The translations under genes were made by a program, and so were the position numbers. A DNA stretch of 64,000 nt from CAZNPU01 sp964575335. Its GTDB lineage: Bacteria > Planctomycetota > Phycisphaerae > Phycisphaerales > SM1A02. The stretch spans positions 1 to 64,000 of the forward strand of contig CAZNPU010000015.1 of assembly GCA_964575335.1 (NCBI GenBank). Reading direction: 5' to 3'. The notes below the pieces were generated by a model. It ran no database searches. It was given only the letters and a program-made list of their open reading frames with translations, and was not told where the DNA came from. Each line of letters starts with the position of its first letter. Positions within the stretch are counted from its first letter, which is position 1. Below, one piece after another: positions 8,180-17,079 of this stretch.

Positions 8180-9088
8180 ATGCGGGTTGCCATGACGCCG
8201 AGCAACAATTCGATTCATCGTTTCACGCGCACCACGGACGTGCCGCAACTCTCCAATCGCCTGATTCGTCGCGAAAGACGTCTCGGCCGCACGCTGCGAT
8301 CGCTTCTCATGCTGCTGTGCGCCGGCGGATGTCTGGGCGGAGCAGCCATGCTGCTTGATCCGCAATCGCTACTGGCCAGGCCACCGGTTGTTGCGATGCA
8401 GCGTGAGGCCAATCCCATCCATGCTGCATTTGCTTCATCGATCGCTGCGCTGATCAGCGACAGTCACGAAGTGCTTGCGGTGCATGAGCGGGGACTGCCG
8501 GCATCGGTTCAGGTGGTGCTGTGGACGAATGATCGGATCAATCCCGGTCAGATCGATGCGTCTGAAGTGGCGGTTTTGGTGCACAACCGCGTGTTTCAGA
8601 CAATCACCATGTACACGCTTGCGGATGAGGCCCTTGGGCCGGAGAAAAGGTCGGATTTCGAAGGTTCGGGGAGGGCCGGACATTCCGGGGCCGGGGGTTC
8701 CGTGGGTTCCGTCACGTCCGAGTCCGCTTTTTCAGCCATGCCGGTTGCAGGCGGCAAGTTGCGGAATTTTGCGGTCGTGTACTCAACTGACGCGACAGCG
8801 GGAGCAGGGCGGTTGACGCGAGGGGAGTGGCTGAAGCGAGGGCTGAGCCGGGCGACGGTGTGCGATCCGGTGTTCTGCGATCGCTGGCAGGCTTTGACCC
8901 AGGTGCGGGCTGATGTGATCGGTTCAGGCATATCGGACATGCGCATCGATCGCCTGGGTGAAAGCGAAGATGATCTGTCTCGCCTGTGGCTCACGCTCAA
9001 ATGGGACGCGGATTCGGTCGATGGTTTCGGAGAGGCTGCAGCGTTGATTGACAGCGCAGCACGCCGCAAGACTGCCGTCAAGGAGTAA
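8180..9088 (+). CDS. Uncharacterised membrane-anchored protein of the pilus locus
   Basis: I do not recognise the family. The 302-residue protein has an Arg-rich cytoplasmic start, one hydrophobic segment at about residues 41-59 (LRSLLMLLCAGGCLGGAAML) and a long extracytoplasmic domain. Inside it are a strand-rich part (SVQVVLWTNDRINPGQIDASEVAVLVHN), a Gly/Ser linker near residues 160-180 and a C-terminal part with LSRLWLTLKWDADSVDG. ATG at 8192 is an alternative start. Its position between two pseudopilin genes, and only four bases from the next gene, suggests a pilus or secretion accessory role. Confidence 0.75.
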   Translation: MRVAMTPSNNSIHRFTRTTDVPQLSNRLIRRERRLGRTLRSLLMLLCAGGCLGGAAMLLDPQSLLARPPVVAMQREANPIHAAFASSIAALISDSHEVLAVHERGLPASVQVVLWTNDRINPGQIDASEVAVLVHNRVFQTITMYTLADEALGPEKRSDFEGSGRAGHSGAGGSVGSVTSESAFSAMPVAGGKLRNFAVVYSTDATAGAGRLTRGEWLKRGLSRATVCDPVFCDRWQALTQVRADVIGSGISDMRIDRLGESEDDLSRLWLTLKWDADSVDGFGEAAALIDSAARRKTAVKE

Positions 9089-9092
9089 CCCG

Positions 9093-9383
9093 ATGATGCG
9101 ACAGGGCATCTATCTGAACGTCATTCTTACCGTGAATGCTGTGCTGCTCTCGGCGCTGCTGTGGACGCAACTGGCCAATCGACCGCTGCTGGCCAGTCCA
9201 GCTGCAGCGCAGCAGAGCGTCGGCGAAGGCATCCCCAATGCTGCGGCGCAACGCCAGCGGCAAATCGAAATGATGCGCGAGATCAAAGCCAGCGTTGACG
9301 CCACGCGCAAACTGCTTGAAAGCGGCAAGGTCAAGGTCGAAGTGACCAATCTCGATCAGATCAAGCTCGATCACAACGATTGA
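9093..9383 (+). CDS. Small single-pass membrane protein of the pilus locus
   Basis: 96 residues: a membrane segment at about residues 6-26 (IYLNVILTVNAVLLSALLWTQLA) followed by a polar domain predicted helical (AAQRQRQIEMMREIKASVDATRKLLESGKVKVEV). The start has AAGGAG directly upstream and lies four bases after the preceding stop, so the two genes are probably translationally coupled. I do not recognise a family. The heptad-like helix suggests a partner-binding coiled coil. Confidence 0.72.
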   Translation: MMRQGIYLNVILTVNAVLLSALLWTQLANRPLLASPAAAQQSVGEGIPNAAAQRQRQIEMMREIKASVDATRKLLESGKVKVEVTNLDQIKLDHND

Positions 9384-9435
9384 TCTTGATCGACCAGTGA
9401 GCGATCGAGAGCGTTCAATTGGAAGGAGTCGCGCT

Positions 9436-10098
9436 GTGATGACGCATGTCAATCGCGCCCAACGGCTTGCCGGTTCGAATCAGGCTGCGGCGATCAGTTC
9501 GTCAACTGGCGGCGATCACGCAGCGCGATTACGGTGCGCGAGAACAGCCGGCTACACGCTCATCGAGCTGCTGATCGTCATCGCGCTGCTGGGCATTTCC
9601 AGCGTGCTGCTGGTTCCGCATCTGGTGAATCGCAACGTGTTGAATGCCGAGGCCGCGGTGCGGCTGCTCATCGGCGATTTGAGCTTTGCGCAATCCGATG
9701 CGCTGGCGCATCAGGAAATTCGCCGGGTTCATTTTTACGAGGACGGCCGGGGCTGGTGCATCGTGCGACTGGCTAATGAAGGTGAAATGAGTCAGCCGTT
9801 TAATGCAGAAGAAGCGGTGTATGTGTACGACCCGCTGGGACGTTTCAATCAGGGCGGGAATTACATCACTGATTTCACCGCAAACGATCGCTTCAAGGGC
9901 GTGACGATTACATCGGTGCAGATCGACGGCGACAGCCGCGACCTGCATTACGACCCGCTGGGCGGGACGATCAAGCCCGATGGGAATCCCGGTACGGGCG
10001 GCACGATTGTGCTGGCGTGCGGCCAGGATCAGTACGAAATCACCATTGCGCCATTCACCGGGAAGCTGACTGTGCGCAAGTTGCCCACCGGCGGATAA
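9436..10098 (+). CDS. Type II secretion minor pseudopilin (GspH/FimT-like)
   Basis: Contains the prepilin motif AG|YTLIELLIVIALLGISSVLLVPHLV after an unusually long leader of about 40 residues, with the +5 Glu conserved. The soluble part (LLIGDLSFAQSDALAHQEIRRVHFYEDGRGW... ACGQDQYEITIAPFTGKLTVRKL) matches the layout of GspH/FimT minor pseudopilins, which prime the pseudopilus tip. Start: GTG 9436 has GGAAGGAG at 9421-9428; ATG 9439 is equally possible. Ends 76 bases before pilM. Confidence 0.88.
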   Translation: MMTHVNRAQRLAGSNQAAAISSSTGGDHAARLRCARTAGYTLIELLIVIALLGISSVLLVPHLVNRNVLNAEAAVRLLIGDLSFAQSDALAHQEIRRVHFYEDGRGWCIVRLANEGEMSQPFNAEEAVYVYDPLGRFNQGGNYITDFTANDRFKGVTITSVQIDGDSRDLHYDPLGGTIKPDGNPGTGGTIVLACGQDQYEITIAPFTGKLTVRKLPTGG

Positions 10099-10174
10099 AC
10101 GCTCCGCAATGTGCTGCAGCGGCGCTCGCTGTTGGAAGGATTGATCCCAAACGAAGACAAGACGGAGGCAAGCT

Positions 10175-11443
10175 GTGTTTGGAGGCCGCTTTTCATCTTC
10201 CATCGGCGTAGTGGGCATCGACTTCGGATCGCACTGCATCAAGATGCTGCAGGTGCGCGAACACAGCGGCAAGCTGCAGGTGGTGGGAGCATCGCGCGTG
10301 GAAACGCCGCTGGCGCCCGTTACGGCAACGCCGACAACACGCAAGATTGATGCAGCTGCTATCCATGCAATTGCGCCGATGCCGTCAACAAATCAAACAG
10401 GCGATGGAGACAACGCGGCAGGCGAGCAACTGGCCAACCAGATTCGCGCTGCGTTTGCGGCAGGCGGGTTTACCGGCAGGCGCTGCGTGGTGAGTCTGGC
10501 GCGCGAAGACGTGTGCGTGCAGTCGATTCGCGTGCCGAAGATGCCCGATGATGAATTGCGCCAGACCGCGGCATGGGAAGCGTCGCAGCGATTCGGTTTT
10601 GATCGCGGCGCGATGGAAGTGGATTTCATCCGCACCGGCGCAGCGCTGCAAAGCGGAGAGAATCGTGAGGAAATTATTCTGATTGCTGCATCGCACGCTG
10701 CGATCCACGCGCGACTGGAACCGCTTCTTGCTGCAGGCCTGCGCCCGATCGCCATTGACACGAGCTTTTGCGCTTTGGCGCGAGCGTTCAGTCGAAAAGC
10801 GCGGCGTGAATCGGATCAGCAGTTTGTCCGTGCTGTGGTGGAAATCGGCTGGTCCGGCTCAACTGTATTGATCCTTCGCGGCGACCAGGTGGCATTCTGC
10901 AAGCCAATTGCAATCGGCGGGCGGCTTTTCAACAAAGCGGTGGCCGATCACCTGCAGATGGAAGAAAGCGCAGCAGGCGATCTGCGAGCGGCTCGCATCC
11001 GCGCGGTGCTCAACGGCGACAATGCCGACAGCGCCGGCGGCTCGATCACCGATCCCGCTACCGATCGCGCTGTGTACGAAGCGGTTCGCCCGCTGATGGG
11101 CGCGCTGATCAAGGAAGTGATGCTTTGTCTGCGCTACTACGGCGTGACGTTTCGAGGCCATCCGCCCGAACAAATCATTCTCACCGGCGGTGACGGCCTG
11201 GAGCCGCGCCTGAGCGAACTGATGGCGCATACGTGCAAGGTGCCGGTGGCATTTGATGACGCGACGAACACGCTGGGCGGGTTGATCGGTCAGATTCAAA
11301 CATGCCTGAACCGCACGCCCGGGCCTTCAGCAACGTGGGCGGTGGCAATGGGACTGAGTCTGCGCGGGCTTGGGGGGAAACGCGCCGCTGCGCCAAATGC
11401 AGCAGCGTCGGGCCAGACAGCGGTGCGGCGCGGTGCGGCGTAG
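10175..11443 (+). CDS. pilM: Type IV pilus assembly ATPase-fold protein PilM
   Basis: Actin-like protein that sits on the cytoplasmic side of the inner membrane and binds the N-terminus of PilN. The N-terminal nucleotide-binding strand VVGIDFGSHCIKMLQV is typical of PilM. Other family segments are RRCVVSLAREDVCVQSIRVPKMPDDELRQTAAWEASQRFGF, VVEIGWSGSTVLILRGDQVAFCKPIAIGG and QIILTGGDGLEPRLSELM. GTG start with GGAGG at 10163-10168. Length 422 residues, somewhat longer than the usual 350 or so because of a Pro/Thr/Ala-rich insert near residues 45-75. Confidence 0.9.
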   Translation: MFGGRFSSSIGVVGIDFGSHCIKMLQVREHSGKLQVVGASRVETPLAPVTATPTTRKIDAAAIHAIAPMPSTNQTGDGDNAAGEQLANQIRAAFAAGGFTGRRCVVSLAREDVCVQSIRVPKMPDDELRQTAAWEASQRFGFDRGAMEVDFIRTGAALQSGENREEIILIAASHAAIHARLEPLLAAGLRPIAIDTSFCALARAFSRKARRESDQQFVRAVVEIGWSGSTVLILRGDQVAFCKPIAIGGRLFNKAVADHLQMEESAAGDLRAARIRAVLNGDNADSAGGSITDPATDRAVYEAVRPLMGALIKEVMLCLRYYGVTFRGHPPEQIILTGGDGLEPRLSELMAHTCKVPVAFDDATNTLGGLIGQIQTCLNRTPGPSATWAVAMGLSLRGLGGKRAAAPNAAASGQTAVRRGAA

Positions 11444-11620
11444 CGCAGCATCTGCTTGTGCAAGCGTGCTCATTGATTGTCAGGACGCATAACCGTCACG
11501 TTTTCTCAATGAGTTCGCATCTTGGAGTTATCAGCCGCGAGATTTGCGCCGATGAAGACGCATCGACCCTGAACGCGCAGTTGCGCCTGGCCGCCTGAAA
11601 ACGCAAAGACGGTGCTTGCC

Positions 11621-12304
11621 ATGAAACAGCATTCGATTGATCTGATGCCGGAGTCAATCCGCCTTCGAACGCAGGCCGGAATGCGCATGGGTCAGTTCAT
11701 TGCGGCAGCGGCGGTGGGGGTGCTGTTATTTGTGGCGCTGGCGACGCACGCTCGTTTCTCACTGCGAGCTGCGGAAGCGGAACTGGCGACCGTTACAGTG
11801 CATGCGGATCAGGTGCTGGCGACCGAAGCGAAGGCAGCCGAGCTGGTGCGCGAGCTGAATGAACTGCGAAGCTTCAGCGAGATGTATCACCAGACCGCTC
11901 TGCCGCTGGAATTAAGCGCGGTGATGGCCACGTTGGTCAATGCTCTGCCTGAAAGCGTAACGCTGGATCAGCTTGATCTGGATGCCAGTGGGCGAATGGT
12001 TGCGCGTTCGCCTCGCGCCAAGGATGTGCGCGCAACCGGCGATTTGCCGCCTCGTGTGCTGTCGGGCCAGATTTCCGGGTTTGCGGCAAGCGATCAGCAG
12101 ATTGCGGAATTGGTCAGTCGATTGGAAGCGACGCCGCCGTTTCGCAATGTGAGTCTGGATTTCAGCCGCACGCGCGATGTGCGCAAGCATCTGGCCCGCG
12201 AGTTTCGACTCAGTTTCAAGATTGATCTGGAAACGCCCTATCAGGTGGCGAAGGCGGGGCGGCAGAGATCTGCAGCGTTGGAGGAAATCGCCAATGCCCA
12301 CTAG
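11621..12304 (+). CDS. pilN: Type IV pilus inner-membrane protein PilN
   Basis: Short cytoplasmic N-terminus containing IDLMPESIRLR, comparable to the PilM-binding INLLP motif of PilN. One membrane helix follows at about residues 24-42 (FIAAAAVGVLLFVALATHA), then a coiled-coil segment and a small ferredoxin-like domain (LVNALPESVTLDQLDLD ... LVSRLEATPPFRNVSLDF). It overlaps the next gene by 11 bases, a sign of translational coupling. A GTG at 11612 is an alternative start. Confidence 0.85.
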   Translation: MKQHSIDLMPESIRLRTQAGMRMGQFIAAAAVGVLLFVALATHARFSLRAAEAELATVTVHADQVLATEAKAAELVRELNELRSFSEMYHQTALPLELSAVMATLVNALPESVTLDQLDLDASGRMVARSPRAKDVRATGDLPPRVLSGQISGFAASDQQIAELVSRLEATPPFRNVSLDFSRTRDVRKHLAREFRLSFKIDLETPYQVAKAGRQRSAALEEIANAH

Positions 12305-12869
12305 CAAGCACTTTCTGTTTGCCGCGATGGGGCTGGTGGCGATGCTGGCGCTGGGCGTCGTTGTGTTTGTTGTGCCGACCTATCGCCAGGCAGCGACGGT
12401 CAGGGAGCGCATCGGTGATTTGCGCGCTCGCATCGCCAATCTCGAACACAGCACGCAGGATGTCGAACGTCTGACCGCTGAGGTGGCGCAGCAGCGGCTG
12501 CGCATCGAACGCGAGTTCAAAATCATTCCTGAATCTGCTGATATCGCGAGCCTCATTCGCAAGCTGTCGCTGCCGGTGGATCAGACGATGGTGCGCGACC
12601 AGACGTTTACGGCTGGCAGTCCCGGCGACGCCATTCCCGGCGGAGCATCGCCGCTGCAGGCGATACCGCTGATGGTTGACATGGAAGCGACGTTCGATTC
12701 GGTCTTTGCACTGGTTCGCTCTGCTGAATCGGTTGATCGCCTCGTGCGCGTGTCGTCGGTGCGCATGATGTGCAAGCGTGATGAAGCGCAGAACGATCGT
12801 CCCATCCTGAAGGCGACGGTGAGTCTCGACGCCATCTTCGAGCCGCCGCGCAACATGAAGGAGCAGTGA
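12294..12869 (+). CDS. pilO: Type IV pilus inner-membrane protein PilO
   Basis: Same plan as PilN: a membrane helix at about residues 6-27 (FLFAAMGLVAMLALGVVVFVVPTY), a coiled coil with REERIGDL-like repeats, and a C-terminal domain containing PLMVDMEATFDSVFALVRSAESVDRLVRVSSVRM. PilO-family proteins form a heterodimer with PilN that links the cytoplasmic PilM/ATPase platform to the secretin. The start overlaps the pilN stop and has GGAGG upstream. One base separates it from the next gene. Confidence 0.83.
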   Translation: MPTSKHFLFAAMGLVAMLALGVVVFVVPTYRQAATVRERIGDLRARIANLEHSTQDVERLTAEVAQQRLRIEREFKIIPESADIASLIRKLSLPVDQTMVRDQTFTAGSPGDAIPGGASPLQAIPLMVDMEATFDSVFALVRSAESVDRLVRVSSVRMMCKRDEAQNDRPILKATVSLDAIFEPPRNMKEQ

Positions 12870-12870
12870 G

Positions 12871-13482
12871 ATGCCGATGTGGCTGCGGCGATTGTGGATT
12901 CAGTTGACTGCCGATCCCAAGCGGCTCGGCGTGCTGTGTACGGCATTGCTTCTTGGGCTGTTGTTATGGACGCGGTTGATTGTGGTTTCCAATCCGCCGC
13001 GCACCGCTGTGGCTGATGATCCTGGTGGTGCGAAAAAGTCCGAGAAGCCGCGCGCCGATGCAACAAAGGCTCATGCGTCTCAAACCTTCGGCGTGCGCGA
13101 ACCGGTTGCAATCGAGCTTTCAACAGCGCCAGAGCGGGACCCTTTTGTTATCAGTCCCGCCCACTTTCCCAAACCGACCTTAGTTACGGAGACTGCGCCA
13201 GTTGTAAGCAAGTCCGAGCTTGAAGCTGTCGAAGACCCTATGCAGGTTGAAGCTCGTCGTCTGGCGCAGATGCGCGCAACGGCGGACACGTTGAAACTGG
13301 AGGCAGCGATAGGCGGTTCCATGGCGGTGATCAACGGAAAAACCTACCGGGCGGGGCAATGGATCGATCAACGCGCCGGCGAATCGCACCGGTTCAGGCT
13401 TGTGGAAGTGAAGCAACGGTCAGTCATCCTGGAGTGCGACGGGCGCCTGTTCGAAGTTCACATGGCAGGCCCGCGGGGATAG
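12871..13482 (+). CDS. GspC/PilP-like inner-membrane connector
   Basis: 203 residues with one membrane helix (about 17-35), a Pro/Ala/Lys-rich periplasmic linker and a C-terminal domain LKLEAAIGGSMAVINGKTYRAGQWI...FRLVEVKQRSVILECDGRLFEVHM. This last part follows the homology-region pattern of GspC and the beta-domain of PilP (Gly-x-x-AxINGxxYxxGxxI, VILExxGxxFEL), which contacts the N0 domain of the secretin. The gene position between pilO and the secretin supports this. I cannot decide between the GspC and PilP names. Confidence 0.8.
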   Translation: MPMWLRRLWIQLTADPKRLGVLCTALLLGLLLWTRLIVVSNPPRTAVADDPGGAKKSEKPRADATKAHASQTFGVREPVAIELSTAPERDPFVISPAHFPKPTLVTETAPVVSKSELEAVEDPMQVEARRLAQMRATADTLKLEAAIGGSMAVINGKTYRAGQWIDQRAGESHRFRLVEVKQRSVILECDGRLFEVHMAGPRG

Positions 13483-13522
13483 CAGGAACACCAGTAAGGG
13501 CGAGGCAGGAGTACACCCCACC

Positions 13523-15709
13523 ATGAACGCAAGTGACACAATTCTTGGGAGCCGTTTTTTTGGGCGCCGCGCGTCCGTTTATGCGCTCTGCACAGTGCTG
13601 GCGATGCCGGCAGGCGGGCTAAGCGCAGCGCAGAATCAGGATGATGTGCAGGTGTCGGATTACGGCACCGTGGACATTTCCGTGCAGGACACCGACCTGG
13701 TGATGGTTCTTCAGATGCTCGCCATCGAGAGCAAGAAGAACATCATCACCAGCAAGGCCGTCACCGGCACGGTCAGCGCCAACCTCTATGACGTGACCTT
13801 TTATGAGGCGCTTGACGCCATTCTCAAGGTCAACGGCTACACCTACTACGAGGAAGGCAACTTCATCTACGTGATTACCCGCGATGAGTGGGAAGCGATG
13901 GAGAAGGCCAAGCGCAAGACCGAAAGCCGCATCTTCAACCTTGAGCATCTCGCCGCCAGCGACGCCATGGAGTTCATCCTGCCGCTGCTGAGCGCCGACG
14001 GCAAGGCATCGGCGCGAGGCGATGTGCAGCCGGGCATGAAACCCACCGTGTCCAACGGCGGCGCTGACGATTACGCGCATACCCCGCGTCTGGTCGTCAA
14101 CGATTATCCGGAGAATCTCGAATCCATCGCCAACCTGCTCAATGAGCTGGATGTGCCGCCGGAACAGGTGCTCGTTGAAGCGACCATTCTGCAGGCGTCG
14201 CTCGATGAAGACAACGCGTTCGGCGTCGACTTCACCATTCTGGGCAGCATGGACTTCACCGATATCGTCAACCCGCTCTCGGCTGTCAGCAACCTGCTCA
14301 ACGGCAGCGATCCGGCCAACGGTTTCCAGCCGGCCGACAATCGTGCGCGAGCCATCACGAGCAACGTGGGCAACACCAGCGGCCCAGGTGGTCTGAAGAT
14401 CGGCGTACTTGCTGACGACGTGGCGGTCTTCCTCCGCGTGCTGGATGAAGTCACCGACAACACCGTGCTGGCGCGGCCGAAACTGATGGCGCTCAATCGC
14501 CAGCGGGCACAGGTGCTCGTCGGTGCGCGCGTCGGTTATCTCTCCACCACCGCCACTGAAACCACGACCACCCAGAGCGTGCAGTTCCTCGACACGGGTA
14601 TTCAACTGGTCTTCCGGCCGTTCATTTCCAAGGATGGCATGATCCGCATGGAACTTGCGCCGTCGGTTTCGGAAGCCAGTCTGCGATCCGTTACCGACGC
14701 CAACGGCCTGATCGTCACCATTCCTGACGAACTCACCAATGAGGTGACCACCAACGTACGCGTGAAAGACGGTCAGACGCTGGTGCTTGGCGGGCTGTTC
14801 AAGGAATCCACGCGCATTACTCGGCGTCAGGTTCCTGTGCTTGGTGATATCCCGATCGTCGGCGCTGCATTCCGCGGTCAGGACGACTCGATTGAACGTT
14901 CTGAGATCATCTTCCTCATTACGCCTTCGATCGTCCGCGATGAAGTGCTTTGGGCCCACGGAGCAGATGTGCTCAACAATGTCGATGCCATGCGCGTCGG
15001 CGCACGTGCGGGTCTGCTCCCGTTCAGCCGTGACAAGGTCACCCAGCGCTACAACCAGAAGGCGCAGGATGCATTCCAGCGAGGCGATCACGAGCGGGCG
15101 CTCTACTACATCAACAATTCGCTGCGATTGGCTCCGCAGCAGCCCGAGGTCATCAAGCTTCGTGAGAAGGTCACCGGCGACATGGCTCGCATTCACGAGC
15201 GCAGCATGATGGAGCGTGTGTTCCGCAAGGAGCTTGAATCGGCTCCGCCAAGCGTATCGTGGCACTGGGATGATGTGCCGGCGCCTGTGCCAAGCTCAAG
15301 CAAGCACGATGCTCTAGTGTTCGACGAAGCTGCGGAACTGACCGGGTCGAATAAGGACGCAGCGGTTGATGAAGTCGCAGCGACGGTGCCGGGTAAGCAA
15401 ACGGATGAGGTGACCGAAACTGTTTCGGTTGATACCGATCATCAGCCGTTGTTCCTCGAGCCGCAGGCTAGCGCTGCGGGCGTCGCGAACGGCAATGCTG
15501 CTGCGCAGCAGAACACGGAGCTCTCGCTGGAACAGCGATTGTTCTACCAGAACTGCCTGCATGAGTTCTTTATGGCGGTGGGCATGCCGCACCTGGCTGC
15601 GGCATACGCTGCACCGACCGACTCCTCCATGTGGGAATTTCCGTTTACGACGTTTGATGACGTAACGGAAGTGGCGGGCGTTACCGCCTCGCCTGATCTG
15701 AGCAAGTAA
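13523..15709 (+). CDS. Secretin (PilQ/GspD family) with C-terminal TPR-like tail
   Basis: Outer-membrane channel subunit. Order: signal peptide (about 1-35, ending LSAAQ), N0/STN-type domain (YGTVDISVQDTDLVMVLQMLAIESKKNII...), N1-like domain (RIFNLEHLAASDAMEFI...LVVNDYPENLESIANLLNELD), and the secretin domain from about residue 211 (VPPEQVLVEATILQ) to about 470 with the VPVLGDIPIVGAAFR signature. After the pore domain there is a TPR-like helix pair (AQDAFQRGDHERALYYINNSLRLAPQQPEVIKL, about 512-545) and an acidic tail of more than 150 residues, which is not usual for PilQ or GspD. Start has GGAG upstream. Confidence 0.93.
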   Translation: MNASDTILGSRFFGRRASVYALCTVLAMPAGGLSAAQNQDDVQVSDYGTVDISVQDTDLVMVLQMLAIESKKNIITSKAVTGTVSANLYDVTFYEALDAILKVNGYTYYEEGNFIYVITRDEWEAMEKAKRKTESRIFNLEHLAASDAMEFILPLLSADGKASARGDVQPGMKPTVSNGGADDYAHTPRLVVNDYPENLESIANLLNELDVPPEQVLVEATILQASLDEDNAFGVDFTILGSMDFTDIVNPLSAVSNLLNGSDPANGFQPADNRARAITSNVGNTSGPGGLKIGVLADDVAVFLRVLDEVTDNTVLARPKLMALNRQRAQVLVGARVGYLSTTATETTTTQSVQFLDTGIQLVFRPFISKDGMIRMELAPSVSEASLRSVTDANGLIVTIPDELTNEVTTNVRVKDGQTLVLGGLFKESTRITRRQVPVLGDIPIVGAAFRGQDDSIERSEIIFLITPSIVRDEVLWAHGADVLNNVDAMRVGARAGLLPFSRDKVTQRYNQKAQDAFQRGDHERALYYINNSLRLAPQQPEVIKLREKVTGDMARIHERSMMERVFRKELESAPPSVSWHWDDVPAPVPSSSKHDALVFDEAAELTGSNKDAAVDEVAATVPGKQTDEVTETVSVDTDHQPLFLEPQASAAGVANGNAAAQQNTELSLEQRLFYQNCLHEFFMAVGMPHLAAAYAAPTDSSMWEFPFTTFDDVTEVAGVTASPDLSK

Positions 15710-15723
15710 GCAAGAACGAATCC

Positions 15724-15756
15724 CGGCGGCTCCCGTGAAAACGGAAGCCGCCGTTT
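15724..15756 (+). terminator. Hairpin after the secretin gene, possible weak terminator
   Basis: 13-bp stem with one mismatch, CGGCGGCTCCCGT (15724-15736) and ACGGAAGCCGCCG (15741-15753), closed by a GAAA tetraloop and followed by only three T residues. Probably an attenuator or mRNA-stabilising structure between the secretin and the TPR lipoprotein gene. Confidence 0.65.
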
Positions 15757-15809
15757 CACAGACAAACACGCCGACGCCACCGTCAACGTCAAATCGGAGA
15801 TTCTGGCGA

Positions 15810-17030
15810 ATGAAAGTTCAATCAATCGTCAACGTCATAATTCTGTCTGCCGCTTCGATGCTTCTGGGCTGTGAAGGCCCCACCAAGGCCGGCAAAGAAG
15901 CGCGAATACAGGCCAACGCTCGCGTCAACCTAATGGGCGCGCAGATTCATTACGATCAGGCGCAGCAAACATTCCGAAGCGGTCAGTTCGATCGGGCGAT
16001 GCGCGAAATCAATCACGCCATCGCGCGATATCCCGAGCGGGGAGAATACTACCTGCTGAAGGGACGCATCGAGCTTGAAACGCACCAGCTGGAGGCGGCG
16101 CTGAAATCATTCAATATGGCGCTGGAGAAAAACGATCAGCTCGCCGACGCTCATTATTACGCCGGCATTGTGTTTCAACGCTGGTCAGATGATGAAGAAG
16201 CCTACAACCGATACAGCAATGCCGCAGAGCTTGATCCTTCCAATGTGCAGTATCTGCTGGCAGCGGCGGAATCGTTGATCGCGCTGGGGAAGTTTGCTGA
16301 TGCGCGGGAACTGATCGAACCGCGCGTGGCGTACTTTGAACACAATGCAGCGCTGCGGCAACTGCAGGCGCAGATTGCGCTGTTCGAAGGCGACCCGGAG
16401 CAGGCTGCGATGCTCTACAGCCAGGCGCGGCTGCTGAATCCCGATGATGATCTGCTGTTGGAAGAATTGATCTGGGCTCAGTATGCCGCGGGAATGTACG
16501 GTCGCTGTCACGACAACATCAAGTTCCTGCAAGGCAAGCTCCCGCAGCAGCGTCCGGACCTGATGCACCTTGAAGCGCGGTGTCTGGCCATGATGAGCCG
16601 CGGGATTGAGGCGCGCGATGTCTATATGCAACTGACGCGTCTGCGCCCGGCCGACCCGGTGATCTGGGTTGAGTTGGGCACGCTTGCGTGGGAGTTGGGG
16701 GATTATCGGCGCGTTGCGATGTGCAGTGTGCAGATGATCGCCCTTGCGCCGCATCGTTATGAAGGGTACATGCTCAAGGGCGTGAACGAGCGGCATCGCG
16801 GCCGGCTTGATGAGGCTGTGACGCTGTTCCGAGAAGCGACAAGCCGCGCCCCCGACGTGGCTCTGCCGCATCTGCTGCTGGGCCAGACGCTGGAACAGAT
16901 CGGTAAACCCAAGGAGGCATTGCTGGCTTATCAGAACGCCATCGCTGCGGAGCCGGGAAGTCCAGAAGCCCTGGAACTTTTACGCCGATTAACAGATGGA
17001 CAACACGTGACGGTCGTGCCGACACAGTGA
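15810..17030 (+). CDS. TPR-repeat lipoprotein (PilF/pilotin-like role possible)
   Basis: Signal peptide with lipobox, MKVQSIVNVIILSAASMLLGC (Cys21), then at least seven tetratricopeptide repeats, for example DRAMREINHAIARYPERGEYYLLKGRIELETHQLEAALKSFNMALEKN and IWVELGTLAWELGDYRRVAMC. The start has GGAGA upstream; the longest frame (15735) would bury the signal peptide. TPR lipoproteins next to secretins often act as pilotins or as outer-membrane scaffolds; that role is inferred from position. 406 residues, longer than PilF. Confidence 0.85.
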   Translation: MKVQSIVNVIILSAASMLLGCEGPTKAGKEARIQANARVNLMGAQIHYDQAQQTFRSGQFDRAMREINHAIARYPERGEYYLLKGRIELETHQLEAALKSFNMALEKNDQLADAHYYAGIVFQRWSDDEEAYNRYSNAAELDPSNVQYLLAAAESLIALGKFADARELIEPRVAYFEHNAALRQLQAQIALFEGDPEQAAMLYSQARLLNPDDDLLLEELIWAQYAAGMYGRCHDNIKFLQGKLPQQRPDLMHLEARCLAMMSRGIEARDVYMQLTRLRPADPVIWVELGTLAWELGDYRRVAMCSVQMIALAPHRYEGYMLKGVNERHRGRLDEAVTLFREATSRAPDVALPHLLLGQTLEQIGKPKEALLAYQNAIAAEPGSPEALELLRRLTDGQHVTVVPTQ

Positions 17031-17079
17031 GCGTCGGCATCACCGGGACTGACCGCGTCGGGCGGTAAGGAGATTCGTC

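Noticed and set aside
13619..15265. 548-residue open frame on the minus strand
   Set aside because: It lies entirely antisense to the secretin gene, whose domains are unmistakable. The residues (many Arg, His, Val, no motif) are typical of a shadow frame in GC-rich DNA.
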